Shown: piece by piece, positions 1-8,762 of the stretch
Layout: every line of letters begins with the position of its first letter
Numbering within the stretch: position 1 is the first letter of the stretch
DNA from: Aerococcus urinaeequi
GTDB lineage: Bacteria > Bacillota > Bacilli > Lactobacillales > Aerococcaceae
Direction of reading: 5' to 3'
Assembly (NCBI RefSeq): GCF_001543205.1
Contig: NZ_CP014162.1
Span: 62,001-126,000, forward strand
DNA length: 64,000 bases
Notes under the pieces: model-generated
Seen by the model: only the letters and a program-made list of their open reading frames with translations
Told to the model about the DNA's origin: nothing
Databases searched by the model: none
Made by a program: the position numbers and the translations under genes

Positions 1-1537
1 GGTACTCAACGATATTTTTAGCAACTGTCATCGATAAGCCGGCAACATGGCTCAATAATGAAGCAGAAGCTGTATTTAAGTTGACTCCAACCCGGTTAAC
101 CACAGTTTCAACAGTGAAATCTAAACTTTCAGCAAGTTCTTTTTGAGAGACATCATGTTGGTATTGCCCTACACCAATGGCTTTAGGTTCTATTTTTACC
201 AATTCAGCTAATGGGTCTTGCAAGCGACGCGCGATAGACACGGCTGAACGCTCTTCAACGTTATACTCAGGAAATTCTTCGCGGGCAATTTCACTAGCGG
301 AATAAACTGAAGCGCCAGCTTCATTAACAATGCTATAAACCAAGTCTAAGTCATTGTCTTGGATTTGTTCAGCAACAAACTGTTCAGACTCACGACTTGC
401 TGTGCCGTTACCAATCGCAACCATTTCTACATGGTAAGTCTTGATTAACTCGATAAATTTTTTGCTGGCTTCAGCTTTTTTGTTGACCGGTGCATGCGGA
501 TAAATTACGGTTTTAGCTAATACTTTCCCAGTTGCATCAACAACAGCTAACTTACAACCTGTTCTAAATGCTGGGTCTAATCCTAGGACCACACGGCCTT
601 TCAATGGTGGTTGCATTAATAAGTTACCTAAGTTCGTTGAAAAAGTGTCAATTGCATGTGTTTCAGCTGTCTCAGTTAATTTAGAACGCAATTCTCTCTC
701 AATAGAAGGTTTTAAGAAACGATCTAAGGAATCTTGAATAGCCGCTTGGATTTCGCGCGTTGACACTGGGTGGCCTTTGATAAAACGGTGTACCAAGTGT
801 TCAATGATTGGAAATTCATCAGCTTCAATAGAAACATTTAAAATCTTCAACTTTTCAGCCCGATTAATCGCTAATACCTGATAAGGTTTCAGGTTTTGGA
901 TATTTTGGCTAAAATCGTAATATATTTCGAAGATAGCTTTTTCATCTTCCGCATTTTTACGTTTTAGACTGGTTAATTTACCTTCTTTTAAAGTATATTT
1001 ACGTAACCATAGACGAATATCTGCATCTTCTGCAATCCATTCAGCCATAATTTCGTGTGCCCCATCCAAGGCCATTTTAGTGTCTTGAATTTCGTCATTT
1101 AAGAATTTTTCAGCTTCCGCTTGAACATTACCTGTAGCTGGAGATGAAAATAACCATTTGGCAAGGTCTTCTAAACCATTCTCTTTGGCAATAGTTGCCT
1201 TTGTACGACGTTTTTGTTTGTACGGCGCATAAAGGTCTTCAACCGTTTGTAAAACTGTCGCTTGTTTAATTTTTTTAGCTAGGTCATCTGTTAATTTTCC
1301 TTGTTCTTCAATATTTGCAAGAACCGATGCCTTTCTTTCCTCTAATTGTTTCGTATATTGGTAAGCATGTTCAATTTCTCTAATCTGAACCTCGTCTAAT
1401 GACTGCGTTACTTCCTTACGATAACGAGCGATAAAAGGTACTGTATTGCCCTCTTCTAGCAATCCCAATACATTTTCAATTTGCTTTTTATTAAATGGTA
1501 AGCTTTGATTAATAATTTGAATGTAAGATGACTCCAT
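1..1537 (-). CDS. tex: Tex family S1 RNA-binding transcription accessory protein (5' part, runs off the left edge)
   Basis: A frame of 512 codons is open from an ATG at 1537 down to base 1. It begins MESSYIQIINQSLPFNKKQ and continues with the Tex N-terminal pattern (VPFIARYRKEVTQSLDE, then APYKQKRRTKATIA). At the cut end it reads GVNLNTASASLLSHVAGLS, the helix-hairpin-helix region of Tex. The family is usually about 720 residues, so the HhH/S1 C-terminus lies outside the window. Tex is a cytoplasmic nucleic-acid-binding protein linked to transcription and RNA quality control. The ribosome site GAAAGGTG lies about 8 bases before the ATG. A TATAAT-like box sits near 1571-1576 on this strand. 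It is divergent from the riboswitch-ATPase unit. Confidence 0.93.
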   Translation of the reverse strand, partial: MESSYIQIINQSLPFNKKQIENVLGLLEEGNTVPFIARYRKEVTQSLDEVQIREIEHAYQYTKQLEERKASVLANIEEQGKLTDDLAKKIKQATVLQTVEDLYAPYKQKRRTKATIAKENGLEDLAKWLFSSPATGNVQAEAEKFLNDEIQDTKMALDGAHEIMAEWIAEDADIRLWLRKYTLKEGKLTSLKRKNAEDEKAIFEIYYDFSQNIQNLKPYQVLAINRAEKLKILNVSIEADEFPIIEHLVHRFIKGHPVSTREIQAAIQDSLDRFLKPSIERELRSKLTETAETHAIDTFSTNLGNLLMQPPLKGRVVLGLDPAFRTGCKLAVVDATGKVLAKTVIYPHAPVNKKAEASKKFIELIKTYHVEMVAIGNGTASRESEQFVAEQIQDNDLDLVYSIVNEAGASVYSASEIAREEFPEYNVEERSAVSIARRLQDPLAELVKIEPKAIGVGQYQHDVSQKELAESLDFTVETVVNRVGVNLNTASASLLSHVAGLSMTVAKNIVEY

Positions 1538-1644
1538 ATTCAACACCTTTCTTTTTTCACGAACAATTATTATACCCCAAAAATGGTGCTTTTGCCATTC
1601 AACAAATTTAGACAGTCTTTGCGCATTTTAATTTCAGTTAATTA

Positions 1645-1673
1645 TTGCAATTCTATCTTAAATAAAATATAAT
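1645..1673 (+). promoter_or_regulatory. Sigma-A type promoter of the riboswitch and P-type ATPase unit
   Basis: TTGCAA at 1645-1650 and TATAAT at 1668-1673 are separated by 17 bases. The predicted transcript start, near 1680, lies about a dozen bases before the first stem of the riboswitch. Confidence 0.75.
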
Positions 1674-1692
1674 TATCTTAACTTAAACAGTT

Positions 1693-1786
1693 CCATGAGG
1701 GAGTAATCAGCGATTATTGTATCGTGGCGGCGCCAACATATACGGCAGATATCTGCTGGTGCCGTCTTAAAAGATGAGACTTATGG
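1693..1786 (+). promoter_or_regulatory. yybP-ykoY (manganese-sensing) riboswitch aptamer
   Basis: The 5' arm CCATGAG (1693-1699) can pair with CTTATGG (1780-1786), forming the closing P1 stem. Inside are the conserved family elements: GGGAGTAAT after the 5' arm, the GCCAACATATACGGC loop, and GAGAC at the 3' side. Members of this family bind Mn2+ and switch on exporters. Here the 3' arm of P1 is shared with a strong terminator hairpin, so metal binding should prevent termination and allow transcription of the ATPase at 1888. The motif assignment is by eye and should be confirmed with a covariance model. Confidence 0.9.
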
Positions 1787-1827
1787 CTACTTCTCTACTT
1801 GGAGGAGTAGTCATAGGTCTTTTTTTT
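1777..1827 (+). terminator. Riboswitch expression-platform terminator
   Basis: AGACTTATGGCTAC (1777-1790) pairs with GTAGTCATAGGTCT (1807-1820). The stem extends inward through TTCTC/GAGGA to about 19 bp and is followed by eight T. Its 5' arm overlaps the 3' arm of aptamer P1, so the two structures exclude each other. Confidence 0.9.
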
Positions 1828-1887
1828 GAAAGACAACCTCTGGATCCTGCTTTAGGGATAATAATTTAAAGGATGGAGAGATGATTA

Positions 1888-4602
1888 ATGTCAGAAGAAA
1901 AGAACAATCAGTCTTTTTTCACTCAAGATGCTGATCAAGTCTTCACATCATTAAATTCTTCTACTGAAGGTTTATCTGATGCTGAAGCTGCCAGTCGCTT
2001 AGAGAAGAACGGACCGAACGAAATTAAAGAAGGTGAACGCAAGTCAACCTTACAAAAGTTCTTGGATCAATTTAAAGATTTAATGATTATTATCTTATTA
2101 ATCGCTGCAGCACTTTCATTAATTTTAGAAGGTTCTCACGGTTTGGTAGATGCAATTATTATTCTTGCGGTTGTATTAATTAATGCAATCATGGGTGTTG
2201 TTCAAGAAAATAAAGCTGAGGATGCTATTGACTCTCTTAAGAAAATGTCTTCACCTAAAGCAAACGTTCGTCGTGATGGCGAAGTTAAAGCAATCGATTC
2301 TAAAGAAATCGTTGTTGGTGACATTGTAATTCTTGAAGCTGGTGACGTTGTACCTGCCGACTTACGTCTATTTAAAGCAAGTTCATTACAAATTGAAGAA
2401 GCTGCTTTAACTGGTGAATCTGTACCAGTTACTAAAGATACTGCCACTGTTGAAGGTGACGCTGGTATCGGTGACCGTTTAAATATGGGGTTCTCTTCTA
2501 CTAACGTAACTTACGGACGTGGTGAAGGTGTTGTAACTGCAACAGCTATGGATACTGAAGTCGGTAACATCGCTGAGATGTTAGAAAACGCTGAAGGTAA
2601 AACAACACCATTACAAGAAAATATGAACGGGTTAACTCGTTTCCTAACTTATGCAATTGTTATTATTGCCGTTGTTATTTTCTTCCTAGGTTTATTGCGT
2701 GGATTTGACTGGATCACAATGCTATTAACTGCAATCTCAATTGCTGTTGCTGCACTTCCAGAAGGTCTACCTGCTATCTCAACTATTATCCTTGCATTAG
2801 GTACTCAAAAGATGGCCGACCGTCGTGCCTTGGTACGTAAGTTACCTGCTGTTGAAACACTTGGGGGTACTGAAGTTATCTGTTCAGATAAAACTGGTAC
2901 CCTAACTCAAAACAAGATGACTATCGAAAAAGTTTACTACAATGGTGAATTACACGATGCATCTGAAGACATTGACCATAACGAACCTGTTTTCCGAGTT
3001 ATGAATATGGCCAATGACTCTACAATCGCTAAAGATGGTTCATTAGCTGGTGACCCTACTGAAACTGCAATGATTCAATTCGGTTTCGACAAAGGTTACG
3101 ATGTACGTGAAACAATCAAAGTTCAACCTCGTGTTGGTGAAGTACCATTCGATTCAGATCGTAAAATGTCTACTACTGTTCACGAAACTTTAGGTGAAGA
3201 GCAATCACACGGTAAATACGTTTCAATGACCAAAGGTGCGCCAGACGTTATTATTGAAAAATGTACACACTACGTGAACAACGGCGAAATCTTACCATTA
3301 GATGAAGCTGCTCGTAAGGAATTATTAAATGCTAACCACGGTATGGCTATCCAAGCATTACGTGTATTAGGTATGTCTTATCGTTACATTGATGAATTGC
3401 CTGGTGAGTTCAACACAGAAACTTTAGAGCATGATTTAATCTTCGCTGGTATGGTTGGGGAAATTGACCCTGAGCGTCCAGAAGCTAAAGCCTCTATCGC
3501 TACTGCAAAACAAGCGGGTATCCGTACTGTTATGATTACTGGTGACCATAAAGATACTGCCGCAGCTATCGCAGCTCGTTTAGGTATCATTGAAGAAGGT
3601 CAAGAAGAAGCAGTTACAACTGGTGCACACTTAAACGAAATAACTGATGAAGAATTAGCAGCAAATGTTGAACAATATTCAGTTTACGCACGTGTATCTC
3701 CAGAACATAAAGTACGTATCGTATCTGCATGGCAATCAAAAGATAAAGTTGTTGCGATGACTGGTGACGGTGTTAATGACGCGCCTTCATTGAAACAAGC
3801 TGATATCGGTATTGGTATGGGTATCACCGGTACAGAAGTTTCTAAAGGTGCTTCTGACATGGTACTTGCTGATGACAACTTTGCGACAATCATCACTGCA
3901 ATCGAAGAAGGACGTAAAGTATTCTCAAATATCCAAAAAGCAGTTCAATTCTTACTATCTGCTAACTTGGGTGAGGTTATGACTTTATTCGTTGCAACAA
4001 TGCTTGGTTGGACAATCTTAGAACCTATCCATATCTTATGGATCAACTTAGTAACTGATACATTCCCTGCAATTGCATTAGGTCTTGAAGCAGCGGAATC
4101 TGATGTAATGGAACACAAACCTCGTGGGCGTTCTGGTAACTTATTATCAAATGGTGTATTACCATCAATTATTTACCAAGGTATCTATGAAGGTGCTGTA
4201 ACATTATTTGTATTCTGGTACGGTCGTTACCAAATGGGTGTGCCATTGGAAGATGCAGAAGCTATGGCCTTCTTAACATTAGCATTCATCCAGTTGTTCC
4301 ACGCTTACAACTCTAAGTCAGTATTCAAGTCACTATTCGCTTCAAATCCATTCGACAACAAGTGGTTAAACTTCGCAGTATTAGCTTCAACAGTATTGAT
4401 GTTAATTACTGTATTCGTACCTGGTCTAAACGACGCCTTCGGTACTGTTCACTTGTTAGGTGACCCAATGGCACTGCAAATGTGGATTGTAATTCTATTA
4501 GCTGCTGCTTCTGTAGTACTTTACGTAGAAATCGGTAAATTTATTATCCGTGCTACTGGTTGGGATGAAAAATTTGATGCTGGGTCAGAATTAAACAAAT
4601 AA
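1888..4602 (+). CDS. P2A-type cation-exporting ATPase, probably Mn2+ (YoaB/MgtA-like)
   Basis: 904 residues, full length for a SERCA-like P-type ATPase. Visible features are the N-terminal cation-ATPase domain, TGES actuator loop at 175-178, PEGLP in M4 near 291, the phosphorylation site DKTGTLT with Asp334, the TGDGVND hinge near 625, and NLVTD in M6 at 720-724. The PEGLP and NLVTD pairs match the P2A metal site. The ATG at 1888 has GGATGGAG eight bases upstream; the ATG at 1881 is out of frame. The upstream yybP-ykoY riboswitch points to manganese export, as described for Lactococcus lactis YoaB. Ca2+ transport cannot be excluded from sequence alone. It sits in the membrane and is monocistronic, with a terminator at 4632. 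Confidence 0.93.
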   Translation: MSEEKNNQSFFTQDADQVFTSLNSSTEGLSDAEAASRLEKNGPNEIKEGERKSTLQKFLDQFKDLMIIILLIAAALSLILEGSHGLVDAIIILAVVLINAIMGVVQENKAEDAIDSLKKMSSPKANVRRDGEVKAIDSKEIVVGDIVILEAGDVVPADLRLFKASSLQIEEAALTGESVPVTKDTATVEGDAGIGDRLNMGFSSTNVTYGRGEGVVTATAMDTEVGNIAEMLENAEGKTTPLQENMNGLTRFLTYAIVIIAVVIFFLGLLRGFDWITMLLTAISIAVAALPEGLPAISTIILALGTQKMADRRALVRKLPAVETLGGTEVICSDKTGTLTQNKMTIEKVYYNGELHDASEDIDHNEPVFRVMNMANDSTIAKDGSLAGDPTETAMIQFGFDKGYDVRETIKVQPRVGEVPFDSDRKMSTTVHETLGEEQSHGKYVSMTKGAPDVIIEKCTHYVNNGEILPLDEAARKELLNANHGMAIQALRVLGMSYRYIDELPGEFNTETLEHDLIFAGMVGEIDPERPEAKASIATAKQAGIRTVMITGDHKDTAAAIAARLGIIEEGQEEAVTTGAHLNEITDEELAANVEQYSVYARVSPEHKVRIVSAWQSKDKVVAMTGDGVNDAPSLKQADIGIGMGITGTEVSKGASDMVLADDNFATIITAIEEGRKVFSNIQKAVQFLLSANLGEVMTLFVATMLGWTILEPIHILWINLVTDTFPAIALGLEAAESDVMEHKPRGRSGNLLSNGVLPSIIYQGIYEGAVTLFVFWYGRYQMGVPLEDAEAMAFLTLAFIQLFHAYNSKSVFKSLFASNPFDNKWLNFAVLASTVLMLITVFVPGLNDAFGTVHLLGDPMALQMWIVILLAAASVVLYVEIGKFIIRATGWDEKFDAGSELNK

Positions 4603-4631
4603 CAATTTTATCTATTTGCTTTTTAAGCTAC

Positions 4632-4664
4632 AAAGGGCTGTGACACTTCCGTCATAGCCCTTTT
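4632..4664 (+). terminator. Intrinsic terminator after the P-type ATPase
   Basis: AAAGGGCTGTGAC and GTCATAGCCCTTTT form a stem of about 12 bp around a short ACTTCC loop, ending in a T-rich run. Confidence 0.85.
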
Positions 4665-4800
4665 ACATTTTGTCATATGATCTGTTTTTCCTGAGTTTAT
4701 CTCATTATATACCTTTGCAATTTATGCTTGTCTACCTATCAACTTCTTGCTAATATAAAAATATAAATAAATTCTATTCTAATAATAAAGGTGGTTTTAA

Positions 4801-6114
4801 ATGCGTAATACGATCAACAATCAACTACATCGTTTTTTATATCTATTCTTCGGTAAAACTGAAATAAAACCCTTATTCTTCTATACAGTAGCAAGCATTT
4901 TTATATTATTTGGCCTAAGTGTTCAATCGCCCAGTTCTTTGATATCTGGTTATTGGACAATCCTTTTATCGCCTAGTAATCTAATTACGGACTACTTTGA
5001 AGTTGGTGGAATAGGTGCAACTTTTTTTAACGTAGGAACTTTAACTTTAGCCAATACTTTTTTTATACATCGTAACGCCCCTAAAATTACTGGTCCACTT
5101 TTAGCTGCATTATTGACAGTTATGGGATTTTCATTCTTTGGAAAAAACTTGTATAATTCGATTCCTTTTCTAATCGGTACTTATCTTTATAGCAAGTATT
5201 CTGATACGCCGATTGCCAACTTACTATTGGGTGCCCTTTTTTCATCTGCACTAAGCCCAGTAGTATCCTTAATCACATTTGGCCAGGGATTGCCTATTTT
5301 CATAGGGATGCCAATTGGTATAATGGCGGGTGTAATTATTGGTTTCGTAATCCACCCAGTTTCAGCCAGCTTTCTACGATTCCACCAAGGATTTAATCTA
5401 TATAATACTGGCTTCACTGCTGGCGTTATTGGTTTAGTGATTGCATCGATTATGCGGGTTTTTGAATTACCAGTAACTTACGACATTGAACCACAACAAT
5501 TATCTAGTTCGCTGGTTACTTGGTTCTTTATCCTCTTTTCACTCGTGCTTTTCTTATCTGGATTTATCTTGAATGATTATTCATTTAAAGGGTATATGAA
5601 ATTACGTAAATCTTCTGGACAGTTAATTTCAGATATTGTAATTGAATTTGGTACACCTATTACATTAATGAATATGGGTATCCTTGGTTTTATTGCTATT
5701 GGATATGTGCATATTGTTGGTGGTCAATTAGAAGGTGCAGTTGTCGGCGGTGTCTTGACTGTCGTAGGTTTTGCAGCGTTTGGTAAACACCCATTTAATG
5801 TTATTCCTATCATGGCTGGTATATATTTGATGCAAATTGCCATGCATATCGACAATCCTAATACAACTAGTGCACTATTAGCCGCATTATTCGGTACTAC
5901 CCTTGCGCCAATTGCTGGACATTATGGATGGGGAGCAGGTCTTATTGCTGGTGCCTTACATGCAGCCGTTGTGAATAACACCGGTAATGCCCACGCCGGA
6001 TTAAATCTATATAATAACGGCTTTTCTGGAGGGTTCGTCGCAGCCTTCCTTGTCCCTATATTTGATGTCATAAAGGAGAGAAATAACGAACATGAGAGAA
6101 TACGCAAAGGTTAA
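4801..6114 (+). CDS. DUF1576-like multi-pass membrane protein
   Basis: 437 residues, almost entirely hydrophobic segments, so an integral membrane protein. The two halves resemble each other. The first half has LAALLTVMGFSFFGKN and later GFNLYNTGFTAGVIG; the second has GVLTVVGFAAFGKHPFN and later GLNLYNNGFSGGFVAAF. This internal duplication suggests two inverted or tandem transport repeats. The sequence fits the DUF1576 family of unknown function; this is recalled, not searched. The ribosome site AAAGGTGG precedes the ATG. The last 23 bases overlap the next gene, so the two are probably translationally coupled. No transport substrate can be deduced. Confidence 0.7.
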   Translation: MRNTINNQLHRFLYLFFGKTEIKPLFFYTVASIFILFGLSVQSPSSLISGYWTILLSPSNLITDYFEVGGIGATFFNVGTLTLANTFFIHRNAPKITGPLLAALLTVMGFSFFGKNLYNSIPFLIGTYLYSKYSDTPIANLLLGALFSSALSPVVSLITFGQGLPIFIGMPIGIMAGVIIGFVIHPVSASFLRFHQGFNLYNTGFTAGVIGLVIASIMRVFELPVTYDIEPQQLSSSLVTWFFILFSLVLFLSGFILNDYSFKGYMKLRKSSGQLISDIVIEFGTPITLMNMGILGFIAIGYVHIVGGQLEGAVVGGVLTVVGFAAFGKHPFNVIPIMAGIYLMQIAMHIDNPNTTSALLAALFGTTLAPIAGHYGWGAGLIAGALHAAVVNNTGNAHAGLNLYNNGFSGGFVAAFLVPIFDVIKERNNEHERIRKG

Positions 6115-6439
6115 TCGTATTGTATCAGAATTTATGAACTTATTTGATGACTATGAAATTAATAAATATCAAATGGATTTATCCATTGCGACCGATAAAC
6201 AATCTACTTCTGTCATTAAATTTGACGGTAAAAAAGCTGATCTTCCACAATCTTTTATTGATCAATTAGATGACCTAAATGCTAAAAGACAACCTGAAAT
6301 TGAATATTATTATGAAGACCTTCTAGGCATTCGTAATGATACTTTTAATACAGAAATTTTGGCTGCGGTTATCGATTATGTTACTTTTGATGTTACAGAT
6401 ACAGGTTTCCAGATTTATATTGAACGGGTATATCACTAG
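6092..6439 (+). CDS. Small hypothetical protein overlapping the DUF1576-like gene
   Basis: 115 residues, soluble and acidic, with no membrane segment or recognisable motif. It starts MREYAKVNRIVSEFMNLFDD. The ATG lies 23 bases inside the membrane-protein gene, with AAAGGAGAG about a dozen bases upstream, a strong ribosome site for a coupled start. The pairing suggests a cytoplasmic partner or regulator of the membrane protein, which is inference. A terminator follows at 6472. Confidence 0.75.
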   Translation: MREYAKVNRIVSEFMNLFDDYEINKYQMDLSIATDKQSTSVIKFDGKKADLPQSFIDQLDDLNAKRQPEIEYYYEDLLGIRNDTFNTEILAAVIDYVTFDVTDTGFQIYIERVYH

Positions 6440-6471
6440 ACTGAAAGTGCGCCTATTTTTAAAAATAATAA

Positions 6472-6513
6472 AAAAACGTCTATATGGACTACAAGTCCAC
6501 TATAGACGTTTTT
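6472..6513. terminator. Bidirectional terminator between the DUF1576 unit and gor
   Basis: AAAACGTCTATA-TGGACT pairs with AGTCCA-CTATAGACGTTTT (one bulged C). There are A-runs on the left and T-runs on the right, so it can serve both converging units. Confidence 0.85.
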
Positions 6514-6521
6514 AATTATCT

Positions 6522-7874
6522 TTATCGCATCGTTACAAACTCTTCAGCACCTGTAGGATGGATGGCAATTGTTTGGTCGAATTGTTTCTTGGTTAAGCCT
6601 AAACGAACACCGACCGCAAAACCTTGCATCATTTCTTCTATGGCATAGCCAATCCCATGAACGCCTACAACCACTTCATCGTCGCCTTGGGTAATCAATT
6701 TCAACCGGGCTGGTTGGCGATTTTCTGAAACTGCTGAATACATTGGCGTGAAGTTTGAAGTATACACTTTCACCTTGTCCGCACCAAATTTTTCTTTAGC
6801 TGCCTCTTCTGAATAGCCAATAGATCCGATTGCTGGGTGGGTAAAAATGACAGTTGGTACTGTGTCATAGTCTAATAAGTACCGGTCAGCACCGTTAAAA
6901 ATGGTATCCGATAAGGTTCTACCGGCCATAATCGCTACCGGTGTTAATTCAACTTTACCAATAACGTCACCAAAGGCATATAAGCCTTCCACATTGGTAT
7001 TATGGTAGTCATCCACTTTGATGTGTCCAGATGTTGTTAATTCAACATCTGTATTTTCCAAACCGATATTATCAGTATTTGGTGTACGTCCGATGGCGTA
7101 AATCACTTTTTCAGCATCAGCATGTTGGCCATTTTTAAAGTTTACACGAAGTGAACCATCAGCTAATTGTTCAATGGATTCAGGATCGCTTTCAGTCAGC
7201 AATTCAATGCCCGTTTTCTTCATTTCATCAACTAAGACTTCGATAATTGCTTCATCATAGCCTCGTAAAGGACGGTCATGTCGAACAGCTTGGCTTGTTT
7301 TGACACCTAGGCCATTTAATACGCCCGCAAATTCGGTTGCCACATAACCTGCACCAATGATTAAGACGCTTTCTGGTAAAGTTTCCCATTCGAAAAAGTC
7401 GTCAGAAGTATCTACTAAATCAATACCCGGTAGGTCAATTAAACGTGGTCGGCCACCTGGAACGATGGCGATATGTGGGGCTGTATATTGAACGCCGTCA
7501 ACCTCTACTGTGTGGTTGTCGATAAATTTCGCTTCACCCGCTAAATAATGGGTCCCACGAGATTTAAAACCAGATGCATAACCACCATGAATGCGGTCAA
7601 TATAAGCATCTCTATTGGCTTTTAATACAGGGTAGTCAACTGGACCTTCTTCAGTGAAGTTTAGGCCGTATGCAGAACCGTACTCGTTAATCTGGTCTCT
7701 GAGCATCGTGCCATGCCAAGAAATCTTCTTAGGTACACAACCTCTATTTACACAGGTACCACCAACATCTCTTTTCTCGATAATTAAAGCTTTAGCCCCA
7801 TATTCAGCGGCACGGTTTGCTGATGCGATACCAGCACTCCCACCACCGATACTTATATAATCATATCTTTCCAT
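6522..7874 (-). CDS. gor: Glutathione-disulfide reductase
   Basis: 450 residues, the normal length. The FAD-binding GGGSAG follows the N-terminus, the redox-active disulfide is GGTCVNRGCVPKK (Cys41, Cys46), the NAD(P) fold is GAGYVATEFAGV, and the C-terminal interface motif is HPTGAEEF with the catalytic His. It reduces oxidised glutathione with NADPH in the cytoplasm. The disulfide motif and C-terminus favour glutathione reductase over dihydrolipoamide dehydrogenase. Its ATG lies 22 bases inside the upstream peptidase-like gene, so translation is probably coupled. The terminator at 6472 ends the unit. Confidence 0.92.
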   Translation of the reverse strand: MERYDYISIGGGSAGIASANRAAEYGAKALIIEKRDVGGTCVNRGCVPKKISWHGTMLRDQINEYGSAYGLNFTEEGPVDYPVLKANRDAYIDRIHGGYASGFKSRGTHYLAGEAKFIDNHTVEVDGVQYTAPHIAIVPGGRPRLIDLPGIDLVDTSDDFFEWETLPESVLIIGAGYVATEFAGVLNGLGVKTSQAVRHDRPLRGYDEAIIEVLVDEMKKTGIELLTESDPESIEQLADGSLRVNFKNGQHADAEKVIYAIGRTPNTDNIGLENTDVELTTSGHIKVDDYHNTNVEGLYAFGDVIGKVELTPVAIMAGRTLSDTIFNGADRYLLDYDTVPTVIFTHPAIGSIGYSEEAAKEKFGADKVKVYTSNFTPMYSAVSENRQPARLKLITQGDDEVVVGVHGIGYAIEEMMQGFAVGVRLGLTKKQFDQTIAIHPTGAEEFVTMR

Positions 7875-8560
7875 TCATCCCACTCTTTTCCAAAAATTTG
7901 TTTTTTCTTACGTTCTTCAGCTTCTTTAGCTTGTCGTTCTAAAAAGATTTGTCTCGATTGATTGGTTTCAATCGCAATATCTTTCGTAAAATCGTCCACT
8001 TCATTTATTATTTCGTCAGTAGACGGCTCTATTGTCGTTGCTTGGATCGGCTCTAAATACACATAGGCATTCGTTTGTTTAGCTGGAATGACTGCATTGT
8101 ATTTACCGTGATTGTCGTAAACTTTAAAATATAAATCATTTTGCTCGTCATATGCGTAAGCATAGGCAATTAGCCAATGGTTTTTATAGGCGGAACCTAA
8201 ATATTTTAAGGTACCAACGATGACTGGTGCTTGGTATTGATCAATTAACTTAGGCACTTCAATATCCGGTAACAAGCCTGATTTCGCACGGTAATTTTCG
8301 AAATTGAATACCGAATTTAAGCCTGTTTCCACATTCCAATAAAAAGTCCCATTATGTAGGTGGTAGTCGTCGACAACTTTTTTAAAGGCATTAATTAGGT
8401 CCTGTTTAGCCATCCAATGGTTGGTGTCCCTAAGCACTGTAAAGTGTGTTAATACCGCAGCACAATAGGTGCCACAGATACCTGGACTACCTTTGTTTAT
8501 CCAAGACTTGTAAGGTTTAAAGGCCTTTTCATCAAGTCCGGTCCAAATGAGTTTTTCCAT
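7853..8560 (-). CDS. C39-like papain-fold peptidase family protein
   Basis: About 235 residues from the ATG at 8560, which has GGAGGGA five bases upstream; the longer frame from 8578 would need a TTG that precedes this site. SPGICGTYCAAVLTHF (Cys29, Cys33) resembles the C39/peptidase_C39_2 catalytic Cys box. NHWLIAYAYAYD carries a candidate catalytic His and VYDNHG a possible third residue. The C-terminal 50 residues are charged and probably coiled. No signal peptide is seen, so it is likely cytoplasmic. It overlaps gor by 22 bases, hinting at a redox or thiol-linked role, but the function is not established. Assignment is by motif only. Confidence 0.65.
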   Translation of the reverse strand: MEKLIWTGLDEKAFKPYKSWINKGSPGICGTYCAAVLTHFTVLRDTNHWMAKQDLINAFKKVVDDYHLHNGTFYWNVETGLNSVFNFENYRAKSGLLPDIEVPKLIDQYQAPVIVGTLKYLGSAYKNHWLIAYAYAYDEQNDLYFKVYDNHGKYNAVIPAKQTNAYVYLEPIQATTIEPSTDEIINEVDDFTKDIAIETNQSRQIFLERQAKEAEERKKKQIFGKEWDEWKDMII

Positions 8561-8721
8561 ATCCGTCCCTCCAATCAATATAACTTATTATATCATTATT
8601 CAACCTATCTTTTAATTATAGTGCTTATAGAATAGGAATTCACTCCTTGCCCGCACCACAAATTAAAGGTCTTAAAAATCTGATAATATTGCGACCTATC
8701 CATGTTTTTCCCGTGAATTGT

Positions 8722-8730
8722 TGCTATAAT
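8722..8730 (+). promoter_or_regulatory. Extended -10 promoter of the ligase-like gene
   Basis: TGCTATAAT gives a TGn-extended -10 element, about 20 bases before the ribosome site GGAGG at 8751. No good -35 hexamer is visible. Confidence 0.5.
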
Positions 8731-8762
8731 GATAACTATGATTACATTAGGGAGGTGTACTT

